Below, in pieces: positions 52,294-60,974 of a DNA stretch of 64,000 bases. The number at the start of each line of letters is the position of its first letter. Within the stretch, counting starts at the first letter, position 1. The translations under genes were made by a program, and so were the position numbers. A model generated the notes under the pieces. That model made no database searches and was not told the origin of the DNA. It saw only the letters and a program-made list of their open reading frames with translations. Source of the stretch: Lachnospiraceae bacterium XBB1006 (lineage in GTDB: Bacteria > Bacillota > Clostridia > Lachnospirales > Lachnospiraceae); contig FOXT01000006.1 in the NCBI GenBank assembly GCA_900115795.1, positions 1 to 64,000 on the forward strand. The letters are read 5' to 3'.

Positions 52294-54132
52294 TTAGGAG
52301 TATTTCTCTTTACGTTTCTGGCTCATTGGAAGAGAGGTTTCATTTGGAACACGCTCAATTGGCTTACCGGTAACGTTAGAAATCAATTCAATGTTGCTGT
52401 CTTTTACAGCCGGATTCCATTTACGTTCTGCAGCTTTTACTTCCTGACCAAACATTCTTGCTTTTAACATGCAAAGTGCACGAACAGCATCTTCATGGCA
52501 AAGTGTATTGTTTGCAAGAACTTCGTTCTCAATACCGCCTTCGGACTTGTTGTTATCAACCATGCTAACCATGTACTTGTTACCTACAACAAGTGCACCC
52601 TGTTTTGCACAGAAGGAAAGTCCAACAACCGGAATACCACGCATACCAATCTGCTCAATATGGCTTGCAAAGTCGATGTGGTTGTTACCAAATCCTTCAG
52701 TTGTAACGAATGCACCGTCAACTTCCAACGCTTCGCAGGTCATACCAACACGTCTGGATACGTAGAATTTCTCAGCGTTAATCTGAGGGCTACCTACCAA
52801 TACAACACCTACAAGGTCAACATCCGGATCATATAAGGTTTCAAGCACAAGTGGCTCTCTCCAATAATGACGGGACATTTCTTTGGATGCAGGTCCGATA
52901 CAGGTAAGTGCGTGGATACATCCGTCTAATACTTCGAGTGGAGATACAACAACCGGAACGTTTCCTAAGTCTACGTTAGGACGAGCACCAAGTACACCAA
53001 CCGGCTCCTGTGGGAGTAACAGGTTGTCATGCATAGCGCCCTGTCCCATAATCTCCTTAACAATAACGACTTTCTTCTTGCCAGGACGACGATACTGTTC
53101 AAAAGTCTCCTTGTCAACGATTAAGGACTCATCGTCTAATTTCTTTAATGCTTCACGGATTTCCTGGGTAATTACATCTGTAGCAGAGTGTGCTGCTAAC
53201 GGGCCAGGACGCTCCATGTTGGTTCCTTCTTTAATGGTAACCTGTGTCTTGATGAAGATTTCACCCTTATCAGGTGCACCTGGACGATTCCACATAATGT
53301 TCTCATCAAGGATTCCTTCGGAAGAACCGAACTCACCAATCTGAACACCGTTTGCATCGGTACCGGTTACCATCATGATAACGCCGTCTAATACTCTTGT
53401 AATACCGCTTCCGAGTTCGGAACCTTTTTCCTTACAAGCAATTGGCTGTACATCCATAATGGTTTCGGAATAGGTATGATACTCAGCCGGAGTAATAATG
53501 TCAATTTTCAAATCATAAACCAATTCCTGGCTTGCAATGGCATCTTTCTCAATGCCTTCACGGATGTAAAGGGTAGTACCTTCAATCTTGGTTTCCGGTC
53601 CACGTTTTACTTCTGTGATTTTGTAATGATGGCGGGTCAAAGTACGAAGTAACTTTGGCTCAGCGTTAACGGTCGCTACCGGTGCTCCACCTTCACTGGG
53701 AATAGTCGCTGTAGCGGCACCACCATTTCCTCCACTAACGAGAGGCATGGATACATGAATATCTTTACCTTCGCCAATAGAAATTTTTAAGGTTCCACCA
53801 ACAACCGGTGCACTAAAGGATGCAGCAGGAGCAGCAGCCTTTGGTTCTGCCTTTGGTGCTTCTTCCTTTTCTTCTTTCACTTCCTGAATTGCGTCAATCT
53901 TATCCGGTGTTAATGGAGTTAAGGAATCATACGTATCCTGTAAGGTTGCTCCGATTACCTGTTCGATGGTTAAGACACCGTCAAGGTTCAATAATCCGGA
54001 ATCTACCAGATCATCAAAAATGGCCGGGTCTTCCAAGTTGTGACATGTTAATACTACGCCTTTTTCAGCACGACAGCATAAAACCGCAGGACTTTTCGCA
54101 TGTTCTTTTGCGTATTCTTCACTAATCGCCAT
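52294..54132 (-). CDS. prdA: D-proline reductase proprotein PrdA (pyruvoyl subunit precursor)
   Basis: 612 residues. An N-terminal domain (~1-90) and a Glu/Lys/Ala-rich linker (EEKEEAPKAEPKAAAPAA) precede the reductase part. Cys411 in HALTCIGPAS is the likely cleavage residue: processing before it would leave a 202-residue C-terminal fragment, close to the known ~23-kDa subunit whose N-terminal Cys becomes the pyruvoyl group. VVGLSFCAKQGALVVGN lies later in that fragment. With PrdB it forms the reductase complex. GGAGG precedes the ATG. It is 36 bases downstream of prdC. Confidence 0.94.
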   Translation of the reverse strand: MAISEEYAKEHAKSPAVLCCRAEKGVVLTCHNLEDPAIFDDLVDSGLLNLDGVLTIEQVIGATLQDTYDSLTPLTPDKIDAIQEVKEEKEEAPKAEPKAAAPAASFSAPVVGGTLKISIGEGKDIHVSMPLVSGGNGGAATATIPSEGGAPVATVNAEPKLLRTLTRHHYKITEVKRGPETKIEGTTLYIREGIEKDAIASQELVYDLKIDIITPAEYHTYSETIMDVQPIACKEKGSELGSGITRVLDGVIMMVTGTDANGVQIGEFGSSEGILDENIMWNRPGAPDKGEIFIKTQVTIKEGTNMERPGPLAAHSATDVITQEIREALKKLDDESLIVDKETFEQYRRPGKKKVVIVKEIMGQGAMHDNLLLPQEPVGVLGARPNVDLGNVPVVVSPLEVLDGCIHALTCIGPASKEMSRHYWREPLVLETLYDPDVDLVGVVLVGSPQINAEKFYVSRRVGMTCEALEVDGAFVTTEGFGNNHIDFASHIEQIGMRGIPVVGLSFCAKQGALVVGNKYMVSMVDNNKSEGGIENEVLANNTLCHEDAVRALCMLKARMFGQEVKAAERKWNPAVKDSNIELISNVTGKPIERVPNETSLPMSQKRKEKYS

Positions 54133-54168
54133 TTGTTTAGGCCTCCTTTTCTTTGTTTGGAAATCAAA

Positions 54169-55620
54169 TTACAAAAAAAGTGGTAATTCGATTTCGATAT
54201 TTTTACCTTCTTTGATGTCGATGTGCAATAAGCCGTCCTCGACGTCCTGTGTGACGGTGTACTCACATCCGCTTTCACTGCTTGTAACAGTGACTTCAGG
54301 CTCTTCGCCTAACTGAGGAACCGTCTTAGAGGTGGTCAAGTAACGCATGCGCTCTTTGCCAACCGTATCAAAGATGGTATCGGTCTGGTGATGAACATTT
54401 AAACCAAGCTTTGGAGCAGAACCCATAACGGTGTTGGTACAGTCGCTACAGTTACCGATCAAAATTTCGGTACATCCTGCCTTCTTGATGTTCATACATT
54501 TCTGAGCCTGTCCAGGGCAGTTACCAGGATTCTCGCACTTCAAGGTTCCCTTGATGTCCTGAGCCTGTTTACACTTCTGAACACACTCAACAGTTGCGTT
54601 CATCTTCTTTGCGATGTCACGCATTCTTTCTTCGTTACCACCGCATGCGCAGAGGAGAAGTCCCATCTTCGCACCTTTCAAATCTTCAAAAGGTTTGGTA
54701 ACGATGATGCCTCCGGTTGTCTTGGTGATTGGAGCGTCTAAGGTAGTAGGTTTACCGGTAAATGGTCCACCCATTACGATTTCGCCGTATTCACCGTCGA
54801 TACCGCCGGCACGTTCAATTAATTCACCCACCGTGGTTCCGATTGGAACATCGTAAAATACCCTGGTGTGTGTACCCCCTTTTAATTTTCCTGCTACGGA
54901 AACATTCTTGGTAATCACAGGGCGTTTGTTAAGTACTGCTTCAGCAACACGCTGTACAGTCTCAACGTTAATTACTACGGAATCTGCAACAGATGGCAGA
55001 TCGGTAGGAGAGAGCAGTTTGCCAAGTACCTCACGTACCACGGCACGTTCCTCGCCCATTGGATAAATGTCCGGCAAAAGATGAATGCGAATGCCGTCTT
55101 CTTTCTCACAAAGCTTTGCGAGGATATCCACTGCTTTCTTGTGTTTTGCCTTAATGGCAAATACACCTTCCTTTGCATTGCAAAGTTTCTTGAGGATCTT
55201 TACACCCTCGATAATCTTCGGAGCATCGGTTTCTAACTGTCCAATGTTATGCTCTAAGAGTGGCTCGCACTCGGCAGCGTTTACTAAAATGTATCCGCCT
55301 TTGAGATCAACATTTACCTTGACAGCTGTTGGGAATCCGGCTCCACCCATGCCTACGAGTCCGGCAGCTTTCAAAAGCTCCATATCGTCAGAACCGGTTA
55401 ACGGAATAAACTTGTCCTCCTTCGGTTCTGCATTCTCGGCATCGATGATGATGGCTGTTTCGGTAATCTCAGCAACTTTTCCATCGAATGGAGAATGAAT
55501 AGCAGCACCAAGCCCGGTTGGCTCAGCGATAAGCATACCACGTTCAACCTTGTCGCCTGCTTTTACGCAAGCGGCACAAGGAGCACCGATATGCTGTTTC
55601 AGTAAAATTGTGTACTTCAT
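54169..55620 (-). CDS. prdC: Electron-transfer protein PrdC (RnfC-like)
   Basis: 483 residues from ATG 55620 (GGAGGTG upstream). The N-terminal RnfC-like barrel-sandwich and SLBB-type regions (KQHIGAPCAACVKAGDKVERGMLIAEP, GGYILVNAAECEPLLEHN) are followed by a cysteine-rich C-terminal domain (LLCACGGNEE, CVQKCKQAQ, CENPGNCPGQAQKC, NCSDCTN) that should hold iron-sulfur clusters. It passes electrons to the reductase. All positions here are Cys, with no in-frame TGA. First gene of the prd operon. Confidence 0.9.
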   Translation of the reverse strand: MKYTILLKQHIGAPCAACVKAGDKVERGMLIAEPTGLGAAIHSPFDGKVAEITETAIIIDAENAEPKEDKFIPLTGSDDMELLKAAGLVGMGGAGFPTAVKVNVDLKGGYILVNAAECEPLLEHNIGQLETDAPKIIEGVKILKKLCNAKEGVFAIKAKHKKAVDILAKLCEKEDGIRIHLLPDIYPMGEERAVVREVLGKLLSPTDLPSVADSVVINVETVQRVAEAVLNKRPVITKNVSVAGKLKGGTHTRVFYDVPIGTTVGELIERAGGIDGEYGEIVMGGPFTGKPTTLDAPITKTTGGIIVTKPFEDLKGAKMGLLLCACGGNEERMRDIAKKMNATVECVQKCKQAQDIKGTLKCENPGNCPGQAQKCMNIKKAGCTEILIGNCSDCTNTVMGSAPKLGLNVHHQTDTIFDTVGKERMRYLTTSKTVPQLGEEPEVTVTSSESGCEYTVTQDVEDGLLHIDIKEGKNIEIELPLFL

Positions 55621-55633
55621 GGGCACCTCCATT

Positions 55634-55675
55634 AAGAATGATAATTCTTTCCCAAATATATACATATATATTATA
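55634..55675 (-). promoter_or_regulatory. prdC promoter region and leader hairpin
   Basis: On the minus strand TATAAT lies at 55675-55670, preceded by the AT-rich dyad TTATT-AAA-AATAA, a possible LysR site; a consensus -35 is lacking, consistent with activation. A 6-bp hairpin AAGAAT/ATTCTT (55634-55649) sits just before the RBS. No sigma-54 (-24/-12) element was seen, unlike the arrangement reported for C. difficile. Confidence 0.45.
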
Positions 55676-55691
55676 CCTTATTTTTAATAAG

Positions 55692-55756
55692 AAAGGAAAT
55701 GACCCCTAAGAATAGCAGATATAAAATTCTTTCATGTCTGCGTATTCAAGCCATTT
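55692..55756 (-). terminator. Long imperfect hairpin between LysR and prdC
   Basis: GGAAATG...CATTTCC arms with an inner GAATA-GCAGA / TCTGC-G-TATTC stem; on the minus strand it is followed by TTTCTTATT. It probably ends the LysR transcript, but as it precedes prdC it could also act as an attenuator. Confidence 0.6.
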
Positions 55757-55781
55757 CCTACTTTAGTATAGCACAGTGTTG

Positions 55782-56663
55782 TTAATATTTTATGTTTAAT
55801 AAGATGCCTTGCGTGATTTCAATAAATCGTTTTGCAGCATCAGAGAGGTGGTCATTTTTGATATAGGCAATGCCAAGTTCACGGGTCAATGCCGGTGAAA
55901 AAGGCAGATAGTTTAAGGGATACTTCATATCCAAAACCGATAACTGCGGCATAATTGTAAAGCCAAGTCCGTTGGCAACCATGTGCATGAGGGAAAGATC
56001 TTCCCTTGCGGTACATACCACATTAACGTGAACGCCATGATTTACCAGAAGATCCGGCAAATCGGTAAAAACGTCTTTGTCCGGCAGTAAAAATGGTTTG
56101 TCTTCAAACTCTGAGATAGGAAAGCTTGTCATACCCTTGGTGTTATAGGAGTCCGGTAAAAGTGCCAACAGCGGATCTTCATATAAAGGAATCCATTCCA
56201 TATCTGAGGTGACGCTGCTTCGACTTATGAAGATTATGTCTGCTTTCTTCTCCTCCAGATAGGTACATAAATCTTTCGGATTGCCTTCAATTAATTCCAG
56301 GGTGGTTCCGGGATTCTCACGAATAAACGCAGCACTGATTTCCGGCAGCCAGTTATGGGCAATGCTTGCAAAGGTTCCGATACTGATATGTCCGGCTTTG
56401 CGTTGCTTCAGAGAATCGGAAACACGGTTTAACTTTCGGTTAACCTCTAATAATTCTTTTACAATTGGCAAAATACGCTCGGCTTCCGAGGTGAGTGTGA
56501 CACCATACTTGTTACGGACAAAGAGCGGAAATCCGAGTTCGGTTTCCATAGATTTTAATACGTGACTAACACCGGACTGGGTATAGCCCATGCGCACACC
56601 ACTCTTGGTAAAATTGCGTGTCTCGGCCACGTCGACAAATAATGCATAACGATTTAAATCCAT
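55782..56663 (-). CDS. LysR-family regulator adjacent to the prd operon
   Basis: 293 residues from the ATG at 56663 (GAAGGAAG upstream). N-terminal helix-turn-helix NFTKSGVRMGYTQSGVSHVLKSMET and a LysR effector domain with FTIMPQLSV near the C-terminus. It is encoded directly upstream of and in the same direction as prdC, so it is the likely regulator of proline reductase here. C. difficile uses the sigma-54 activator PrdR instead, which I do not see in this window. Confidence 0.82.
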   Translation of the reverse strand: MDLNRYALFVDVAETRNFTKSGVRMGYTQSGVSHVLKSMETELGFPLFVRNKYGVTLTSEAERILPIVKELLEVNRKLNRVSDSLKQRKAGHISIGTFASIAHNWLPEISAAFIRENPGTTLELIEGNPKDLCTYLEEKKADIIFISRSSVTSDMEWIPLYEDPLLALLPDSYNTKGMTSFPISEFEDKPFLLPDKDVFTDLPDLLVNHGVHVNVVCTAREDLSLMHMVANGLGFTIMPQLSVLDMKYPLNYLPFSPALTRELGIAYIKNDHLSDAAKRFIEITQGILLNIKY

Positions 56664-56676
56664 ACATACTTCCTTC

Positions 56677-57258
56677 TTATAGTTTCTTAATCTTTTTGAT
56701 TTTAGGGCAGACGGATACAAGGTAGTTCTTTAGCGCGTCGTATTGTCCGTCGTTAACGGAGTCTTTAGGAAAAGAATAGATTCCCTTCGGACCGGCTTCA
56801 GACCTGATGACAAGGCCAAGGGCATCTTTGCTTTCCATGATGTGTAATACGCGACTATATGGGTAGGATACTTCTTGACTTTGTGTTCTGCTACAAAATG
56901 TATCTTCATAAAATTGAATGTGAATATGAAGGGGAGTTTTTCGTCCTTTTATCCGTTCGTTATAGGCAAGATCCGCATCACCAATGGCAGTGGTTTTTGC
57001 CAGATGGCGTCCAATCGTGTATCGAAATATGTGAAGAGCACACAAAGACAATAACCAGCCACCTATGTAGAGGAGGTAAGTAGAAATGCTTAGGGTCTTT
57101 AAATCTAATGTTTTGGCCAAGGAAAAGGTAACAAAAAAACAGATGCAAGCCCAGGCAATCGGGTAGGTATATCGTTTGGAATCCAAACGATATAATTCAC
57201 AGGTTTGGGTTAGTGTTTCCATGGTTTCATCATAATTTGCTTCATAAATGGGTTTCAT
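56677..57258 (-). CDS. YcxB-like membrane protein
   Basis: 193 residues with two adjacent membrane helices (IAWACICFFVTFSLA and TYLLYIGGWLLSLCALHI, residues ~33-78) and a C-terminal YcxB-like cytosolic domain (IQFYEDTFCSRT...VSYPYSRVLHIMESKDALGLVI...FPKDSV). The family has no established function. It ends 13 bases before the LysR gene and probably shares its transcript. GGAGG precedes the ATG. Confidence 0.72.
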   Translation of the reverse strand: MKPIYEANYDETMETLTQTCELYRLDSKRYTYPIAWACICFFVTFSLAKTLDLKTLSISTYLLYIGGWLLSLCALHIFRYTIGRHLAKTTAIGDADLAYNERIKGRKTPLHIHIQFYEDTFCSRTQSQEVSYPYSRVLHIMESKDALGLVIRSEAGPKGIYSFPKDSVNDGQYDALKNYLVSVCPKIKKIKKL

Positions 57259-57315
57259 AATGTTCCTCCAAAAATCCTTTTACACTTTAGTATAGCGAAA
57301 AATGAAAAAAAACGC

Positions 57316-57353
57316 AATAAAAAAAGGAAAGACATCGTTGAGGATGCCTTTCC
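57316..57353 (-). terminator. Terminator after the POT transporter
   Basis: On the minus strand GGAAAGGCATC pairs with GATGTCTTTCC and is followed by TTTTTTTATT: a strong rho-independent terminator 30 bases after the transporter stop. Confidence 0.85.
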
Positions 57354-57384
57354 GATAATGCTGAATGTTTTTTTTGAATAAATT

Positions 57385-58743
57385 TTACTGCTCGTCTGCA
57401 TGGATTGCGGCTTCGAAACGTTTGGTAAATGCTAACATTCCAATTCCGATAGCAATGACGATGATAGCAGCAATACCGTATGCTTTTACGAAAGAAAACT
57501 TGGACATGAAGTTGTATAATGGTGCCTGAGCATATCCTACGAAAAAGATGATCAGTGGCCATACACCAAGTAAGGTTCCAAGTAACTTCTTTGGAGCATA
57601 CTGGCTGATAAAGGAGTTTCCAAGTGGGGAGAAAATAACTTCTCCGACAGTTTGTGTCAATGCTGCTAAGAAGATAATCCAAACACCAACTGGGGTTCCT
57701 TTACCTTCTTTACACATTGCAGCAGCGATAACCATGCACACAAGGCAAAGACCTAAAATCATAATACCAACAGCGGTTTTGGTGAACATGCTCCAGTCAC
57801 CCTTCGGACGCTGTTTCATCTTAGCCCAGATTCCAGCAAAGATTGGGCAGAGAATAATACAAAGTAATCCGTTTGCAGAGTCGAACCAGGAAGAAGGAAT
57901 CAGGAAGTTACCGATTGTCCAATCAGCCCAACCTTTACCACCAAGTTCAACAGGTCCAAATTCATAATATACAGGGTTGTATACTAAATACCAGAATAAC
58001 CAAAATACACCAGAGAAGATAGTTAATACAATGATGGCAGCAACACGGTTCTTCTCAACGTGTGTAAGCGGTTCAGCCTGTACCTTTTCAGCATTCTTAT
58101 CCTTTTCGCTACGGTTGTCTACAAGGAATGGTTTCTTACCAGCATCGCCAAAGAATCTCATTCCGAATAACCACCATAAACAATCAATGAAAAGGAAGAG
58201 TCCGCAAACAAAAAACATCTGACGGAATCCAATGTGTGTTGCAATTAAAGCAAGGAAGGTTGTTCCGCAGAATGAACCAATATTAACGAACATGTACTGT
58301 ACGTTGAATACGGAGTCGAGCATATCCTGATCGGCAAGTGGAAACAGACGTCCACAGATACCTGACACATTACCCTTAAATAAACCGGTACCAAGTGAAA
58401 CTAAAATAATTGCTACCCAAATAAGTGTCAAATCATTTGCCTGCCATGCACATAACCAACCGAGACCCATGATAACTTCTCCGATTGGAACTAAAATTCT
58501 AGGGCTGATAAAACGGTCAGCGATAATTCCACCCACAATTGGGGTGATGTAAGTAAAGGCTACCAAATAAGCAGCCATCATAGCAGCAACGGATTTGTCA
58601 AAACCAAGACCACCGAATGCCACTTTGGTTGCGATGAAAGCACCTAATCCCCATTTAGCTGCGTAATATGCACAACGCTCAAAAGAGAAAGAAAGCGCAG
58701 TGACATAGAAACCAAATGGCCATTTTTTCTTTGTGTTTTCCAT
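57385..58743 (-). CDS. POT/PTR2-family proton-dependent oligopeptide transporter
   Basis: 452 residues from ATG 58743, with GGAGG eight bases upstream. Twelve to fourteen helices; the N-terminal helix carries the POT-type E-R-C-A-Y-Y segment (FSFERCAYYAAKWGLGAF), matching the ExxERFxYY proton-coupling motif with C in place of F. GLFKGNVSGICGRLF is the second signature. It imports di- and tripeptides, which fits feeding on proline peptides for Stickland fermentation. It lies between the LysR/YcxB pair and the XRE-cupin gene. Confidence 0.85.
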   Translation of the reverse strand: MENTKKKWPFGFYVTALSFSFERCAYYAAKWGLGAFIATKVAFGGLGFDKSVAAMMAAYLVAFTYITPIVGGIIADRFISPRILVPIGEVIMGLGWLCAWQANDLTLIWVAIILVSLGTGLFKGNVSGICGRLFPLADQDMLDSVFNVQYMFVNIGSFCGTTFLALIATHIGFRQMFFVCGLFLFIDCLWWLFGMRFFGDAGKKPFLVDNRSEKDKNAEKVQAEPLTHVEKNRVAAIIVLTIFSGVFWLFWYLVYNPVYYEFGPVELGGKGWADWTIGNFLIPSSWFDSANGLLCIILCPIFAGIWAKMKQRPKGDWSMFTKTAVGIMILGLCLVCMVIAAAMCKEGKGTPVGVWIIFLAALTQTVGEVIFSPLGNSFISQYAPKKLLGTLLGVWPLIIFFVGYAQAPLYNFMSKFSFVKAYGIAAIIVIAIGIGMLAFTKRFEAAIHADEQ

Positions 58744-58776
58744 TTCAAATTCCTCCAACAGTTAAATTGTCCGAAT

Positions 58777-58828
58777 GTTTTCGGAAACGGCGGGAAAACC
58801 ATTCATTACAAAACCGCCTTTCGAAAAC
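58777..58828 (-). promoter_or_regulatory. Structured leader of the peptide transporter gene
   Basis: On the minus strand, a promoter TTGTAC-N17-TAAAGT lies near 58840-58880, and the leader between it and the RBS folds into a nested hairpin: GTTTTCG pairs with CGAAAAC (58822-58828 and 58777-58783), enclosing GGCGG/CCGCC. It could influence mRNA stability or translation. Confidence 0.45.
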
Positions 58829-58934
58829 CGAACTATGGATACTTTACCATAAATTAGACTAAAGTACAACGCTTTAAACTGAAAAAGTTCATAAAATTTT
58901 AAGAAACTTGAATAATTATTTGCGTTTTCTGAGA

Positions 58935-59492
58935 CTAAACGCGTGCATATTGAACAACAATACAGGCTTCTATCATGCAATCGCCCGTGTTTTTGTATAC
59001 ATAGTCATCGAAGGCATTATAAGAGGCCGAATCACCGGGGGTGAGGATATACTCACGGTCGTTAAAAAGCAAAGTAAGCTCACCTTTATACAGGGTTATA
59101 TACTCCCTTGTTCCAGGAAGCTGCCTGTGACCCTGCATTTCTCCACCAACGTCGAATTCTAAATCAAATATTTCGAAGTTCATATGATCACCGCAGTTAA
59201 ACAGTGGATACAGACGGTATTTTCCATCGGATTCGGTTAAGGGATCGATAAACTGTTTACTTACTTGAGAAATAGGAATCATGCGTTCGGAAGTAAACGC
59301 GGTTACCGGAACCTTTAAACCCATGGATAACTTATAGACCGTGGTGATTGTTGGATTGACTTCCCCACGTTCTAGTTGACTGAGCATGGATTTGCTGATG
59401 CCGGTTAATTTCGCTGCCTGCTCGAGGCTAAGTTCCCGTTTTTTTCTAATCTCTTTAAAGTTTTCAGCAACTCGTTGTGTTAAAGTATCCAT
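58935..59492 (-). CDS. XRE-family regulator with cupin sensor domain
   Basis: 185 residues. Residues ~8-62 are an HTH_3 domain (FKEIRKKRELSLEQAAKLTGISKSMLSQLERGEVNPTITTVYKL); residues ~105-180 form a cupin_2 barrel (GGEMQGHRQLPGTREYITLYKGELTLLFNDREYIL, GDSASYNAF). Relatives sense small molecules and control amino-acid, polyamine or sulfonate metabolism. It is divergent from the TauE/SafE-prdF side and may control either that permease or the peptide transporter. A Lys-rich tail is absent; length is normal. Confidence 0.88.
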   Translation of the reverse strand: MDTLTQRVAENFKEIRKKRELSLEQAAKLTGISKSMLSQLERGEVNPTITTVYKLSMGLKVPVTAFTSERMIPISQVSKQFIDPLTESDGKYRLYPLFNCGDHMNFEIFDLEFDVGGEMQGHRQLPGTREYITLYKGELTLLFNDREYILTPGDSASYNAFDDYVYKNTGDCMIEACIVVQYARV

Positions 59493-59691
59493 TGTCTACC
59501 TCCAAATCAATAAAAATATGGAACTATTATAGCGAGTGTAAATAAACTTTGCAATAAGTTTTGAATTAAAATTAAATATATTATATTAAGAAAAGCTTCT
59601 GCTTTTTTGTTCGATATAATGGAAAAATGTGCAATATGTACTGAAAAAATGCGGATTTAACAAAAAACTCGTGTAAAATATTCAAAAAATA

Positions 59692-59721
59692 TTGACAACT
59701 AAAAATATGATATGATATTGT
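59692..59721 (+). promoter_or_regulatory. Promoter for the TauE/SafE gene
   Basis: TTGACA at 59692-59697, with TATTGT at 59716-59721 (18-bp spacer) as the likely -10. It lies within the AT-rich 300-bp gap divergent to the XRE-cupin gene, whose product may bind here. Confidence 0.5.
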
Positions 59722-59789
59722 ATAGTCTATAAAACGGTCGCGAGCTGTTTGAAAAATGTAATGTGAAAAAAATTGAGGAGGTAACGTGT

Positions 59790-60731
59790 ATGGCAGAGAT
59801 GGCGATGAATGTCATGAAGGGGTTGGCGCTGTTCGGCGTTGTATTGAATGCATTCCTTTTGTGGCGCAAGACAAAACAATTAAGAGCAACGACAGAAAAG
59901 GATGAAGTGTTTGGATTAACGGGGGAAGAGATTTGGCAGAAGCAAAAGCAGCCAAGAAGGGCGATTCCGAATGCAATTATCGGTTTTGTTGCAAACTTTT
60001 TTGATACCCTTGGTATTGGTTCCTTTGCACCATCTTCATCCGCATTCAAATTCGCGAAATCCGTAGATGATATTAACATTCCTGGTACATTGAACGTAGG
60101 AGATACCTTCCCGGTATGTATCGAGGCATTCTTGTTCTTCGGTATTGTGAAGATGGATCTTTTGACCTTGGCATTGATGATTATTGCTTCCGTATTGGGT
60201 GCGTTATTAGGAGCAGGCGTGGTTTCGAAATTCGATAGAAAAAAAGTTCGTTATTCCATGTTTATTGGTTTGTTTATTTTAGGTTTGGTAATGCTTTGCA
60301 GAGCACTTGGCGTAGGACCGTTTGGTGTGGTTGGTACGGCTACCAAATTAACCGGTGCAAAATTAGTTATTGCGGTAGTATGTAACTTCGTATTTGGTGC
60401 TTTGATGTGCGTTGGTGTTGGATTATATGCACCTTGTATGGCGCTTTGTGCAGTACTTGGACTTGATGTACACTGTGCATTCCCAGCTATGATGGGATCT
60501 TGTGCATACCTGATGGCATTTGGAAACGGACCGAAATTCATTAAAGAAGGACGTCTTGATTTCCACGCAACCTGGATGCAGGGTATTTTCGGATGCATTG
60601 GTGTATTCGTAGCATATTATGTGGTTAAGAGCATGCCGCTTGAAGTACTTACCTATGTCGTGATTGTTGTTTGCGAGCTGACAGCTGCATTGTTCTTAAA
60701 GGACGCAATTTTGAAAGGTTCGGAAGCGTAA
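59790..60731 (+). CDS. TauE/SafE-family permease
   Basis: 313 residues from ATG 59790 (GAGGAGG upstream). Eight to nine helices. Two internal family-type repeats: IPNAIIGFVANFFDTLGIGSFAPSSSAF and AVVCNFVFGALMCVGVGLYAPCMALC. Relatives export sulfite, sulfoacetate or other anions, and some sit next to sulfur or amino-acid enzymes. Here it lies between an XRE-cupin regulator and proline racemase. Transport of a proline-fermentation product such as 5-aminovalerate is an untested idea. Confidence 0.82.
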   Translation: MAEMAMNVMKGLALFGVVLNAFLLWRKTKQLRATTEKDEVFGLTGEEIWQKQKQPRRAIPNAIIGFVANFFDTLGIGSFAPSSSAFKFAKSVDDINIPGTLNVGDTFPVCIEAFLFFGIVKMDLLTLALMIIASVLGALLGAGVVSKFDRKKVRYSMFIGLFILGLVMLCRALGVGPFGVVGTATKLTGAKLVIAVVCNFVFGALMCVGVGLYAPCMALCAVLGLDVHCAFPAMMGSCAYLMAFGNGPKFIKEGRLDFHATWMQGIFGCIGVFVAYYVVKSMPLEVLTYVVIVVCELTAALFLKDAILKGSEA

Positions 60732-60758
60732 GAGTGCTTTCGTTTGAGAGAAAAAAGG

Positions 60759-60793
60759 CGGAGCTGCTTGGAAAGTGTGGCTCCGTTTTTTTC
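60759..60793 (+). terminator. Terminator after the TauE/SafE gene
   Basis: CGGAGC (60759-60764) pairs with GCTCCG (60780-60785), with further TGC/GTG-type inner contacts, followed by TTTTTTT. It separates the permease transcript from prdF. Confidence 0.78.
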
Positions 60794-60875
60794 GAGAAAA
60801 TGAAAATCCTATTTAGATATGAAAAAACAGAATTTCAGATATAAGTGTGTATACTGTTTCGGGCAGTGGGAGTCA

Positions 60876-60904
60876 TTGACTTTTGTATGCAGAAAAATTA
60901 TAAT
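60876..60904 (+). promoter_or_regulatory. Strong promoter of prdF
   Basis: TTGACT (60876-60881), 17-bp spacer and TATAAT (60899-60904), 70 bases before the GTG start. prdF is therefore transcribed on its own, on the strand opposite the other prd genes. Confidence 0.82.
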
Positions 60905-60974
60905 ATTAAGTGTATTGTAATGTAATTTTTAGAAAATTATAAGCGAAATGATGAATAAAGAGGAGGACTTTACT

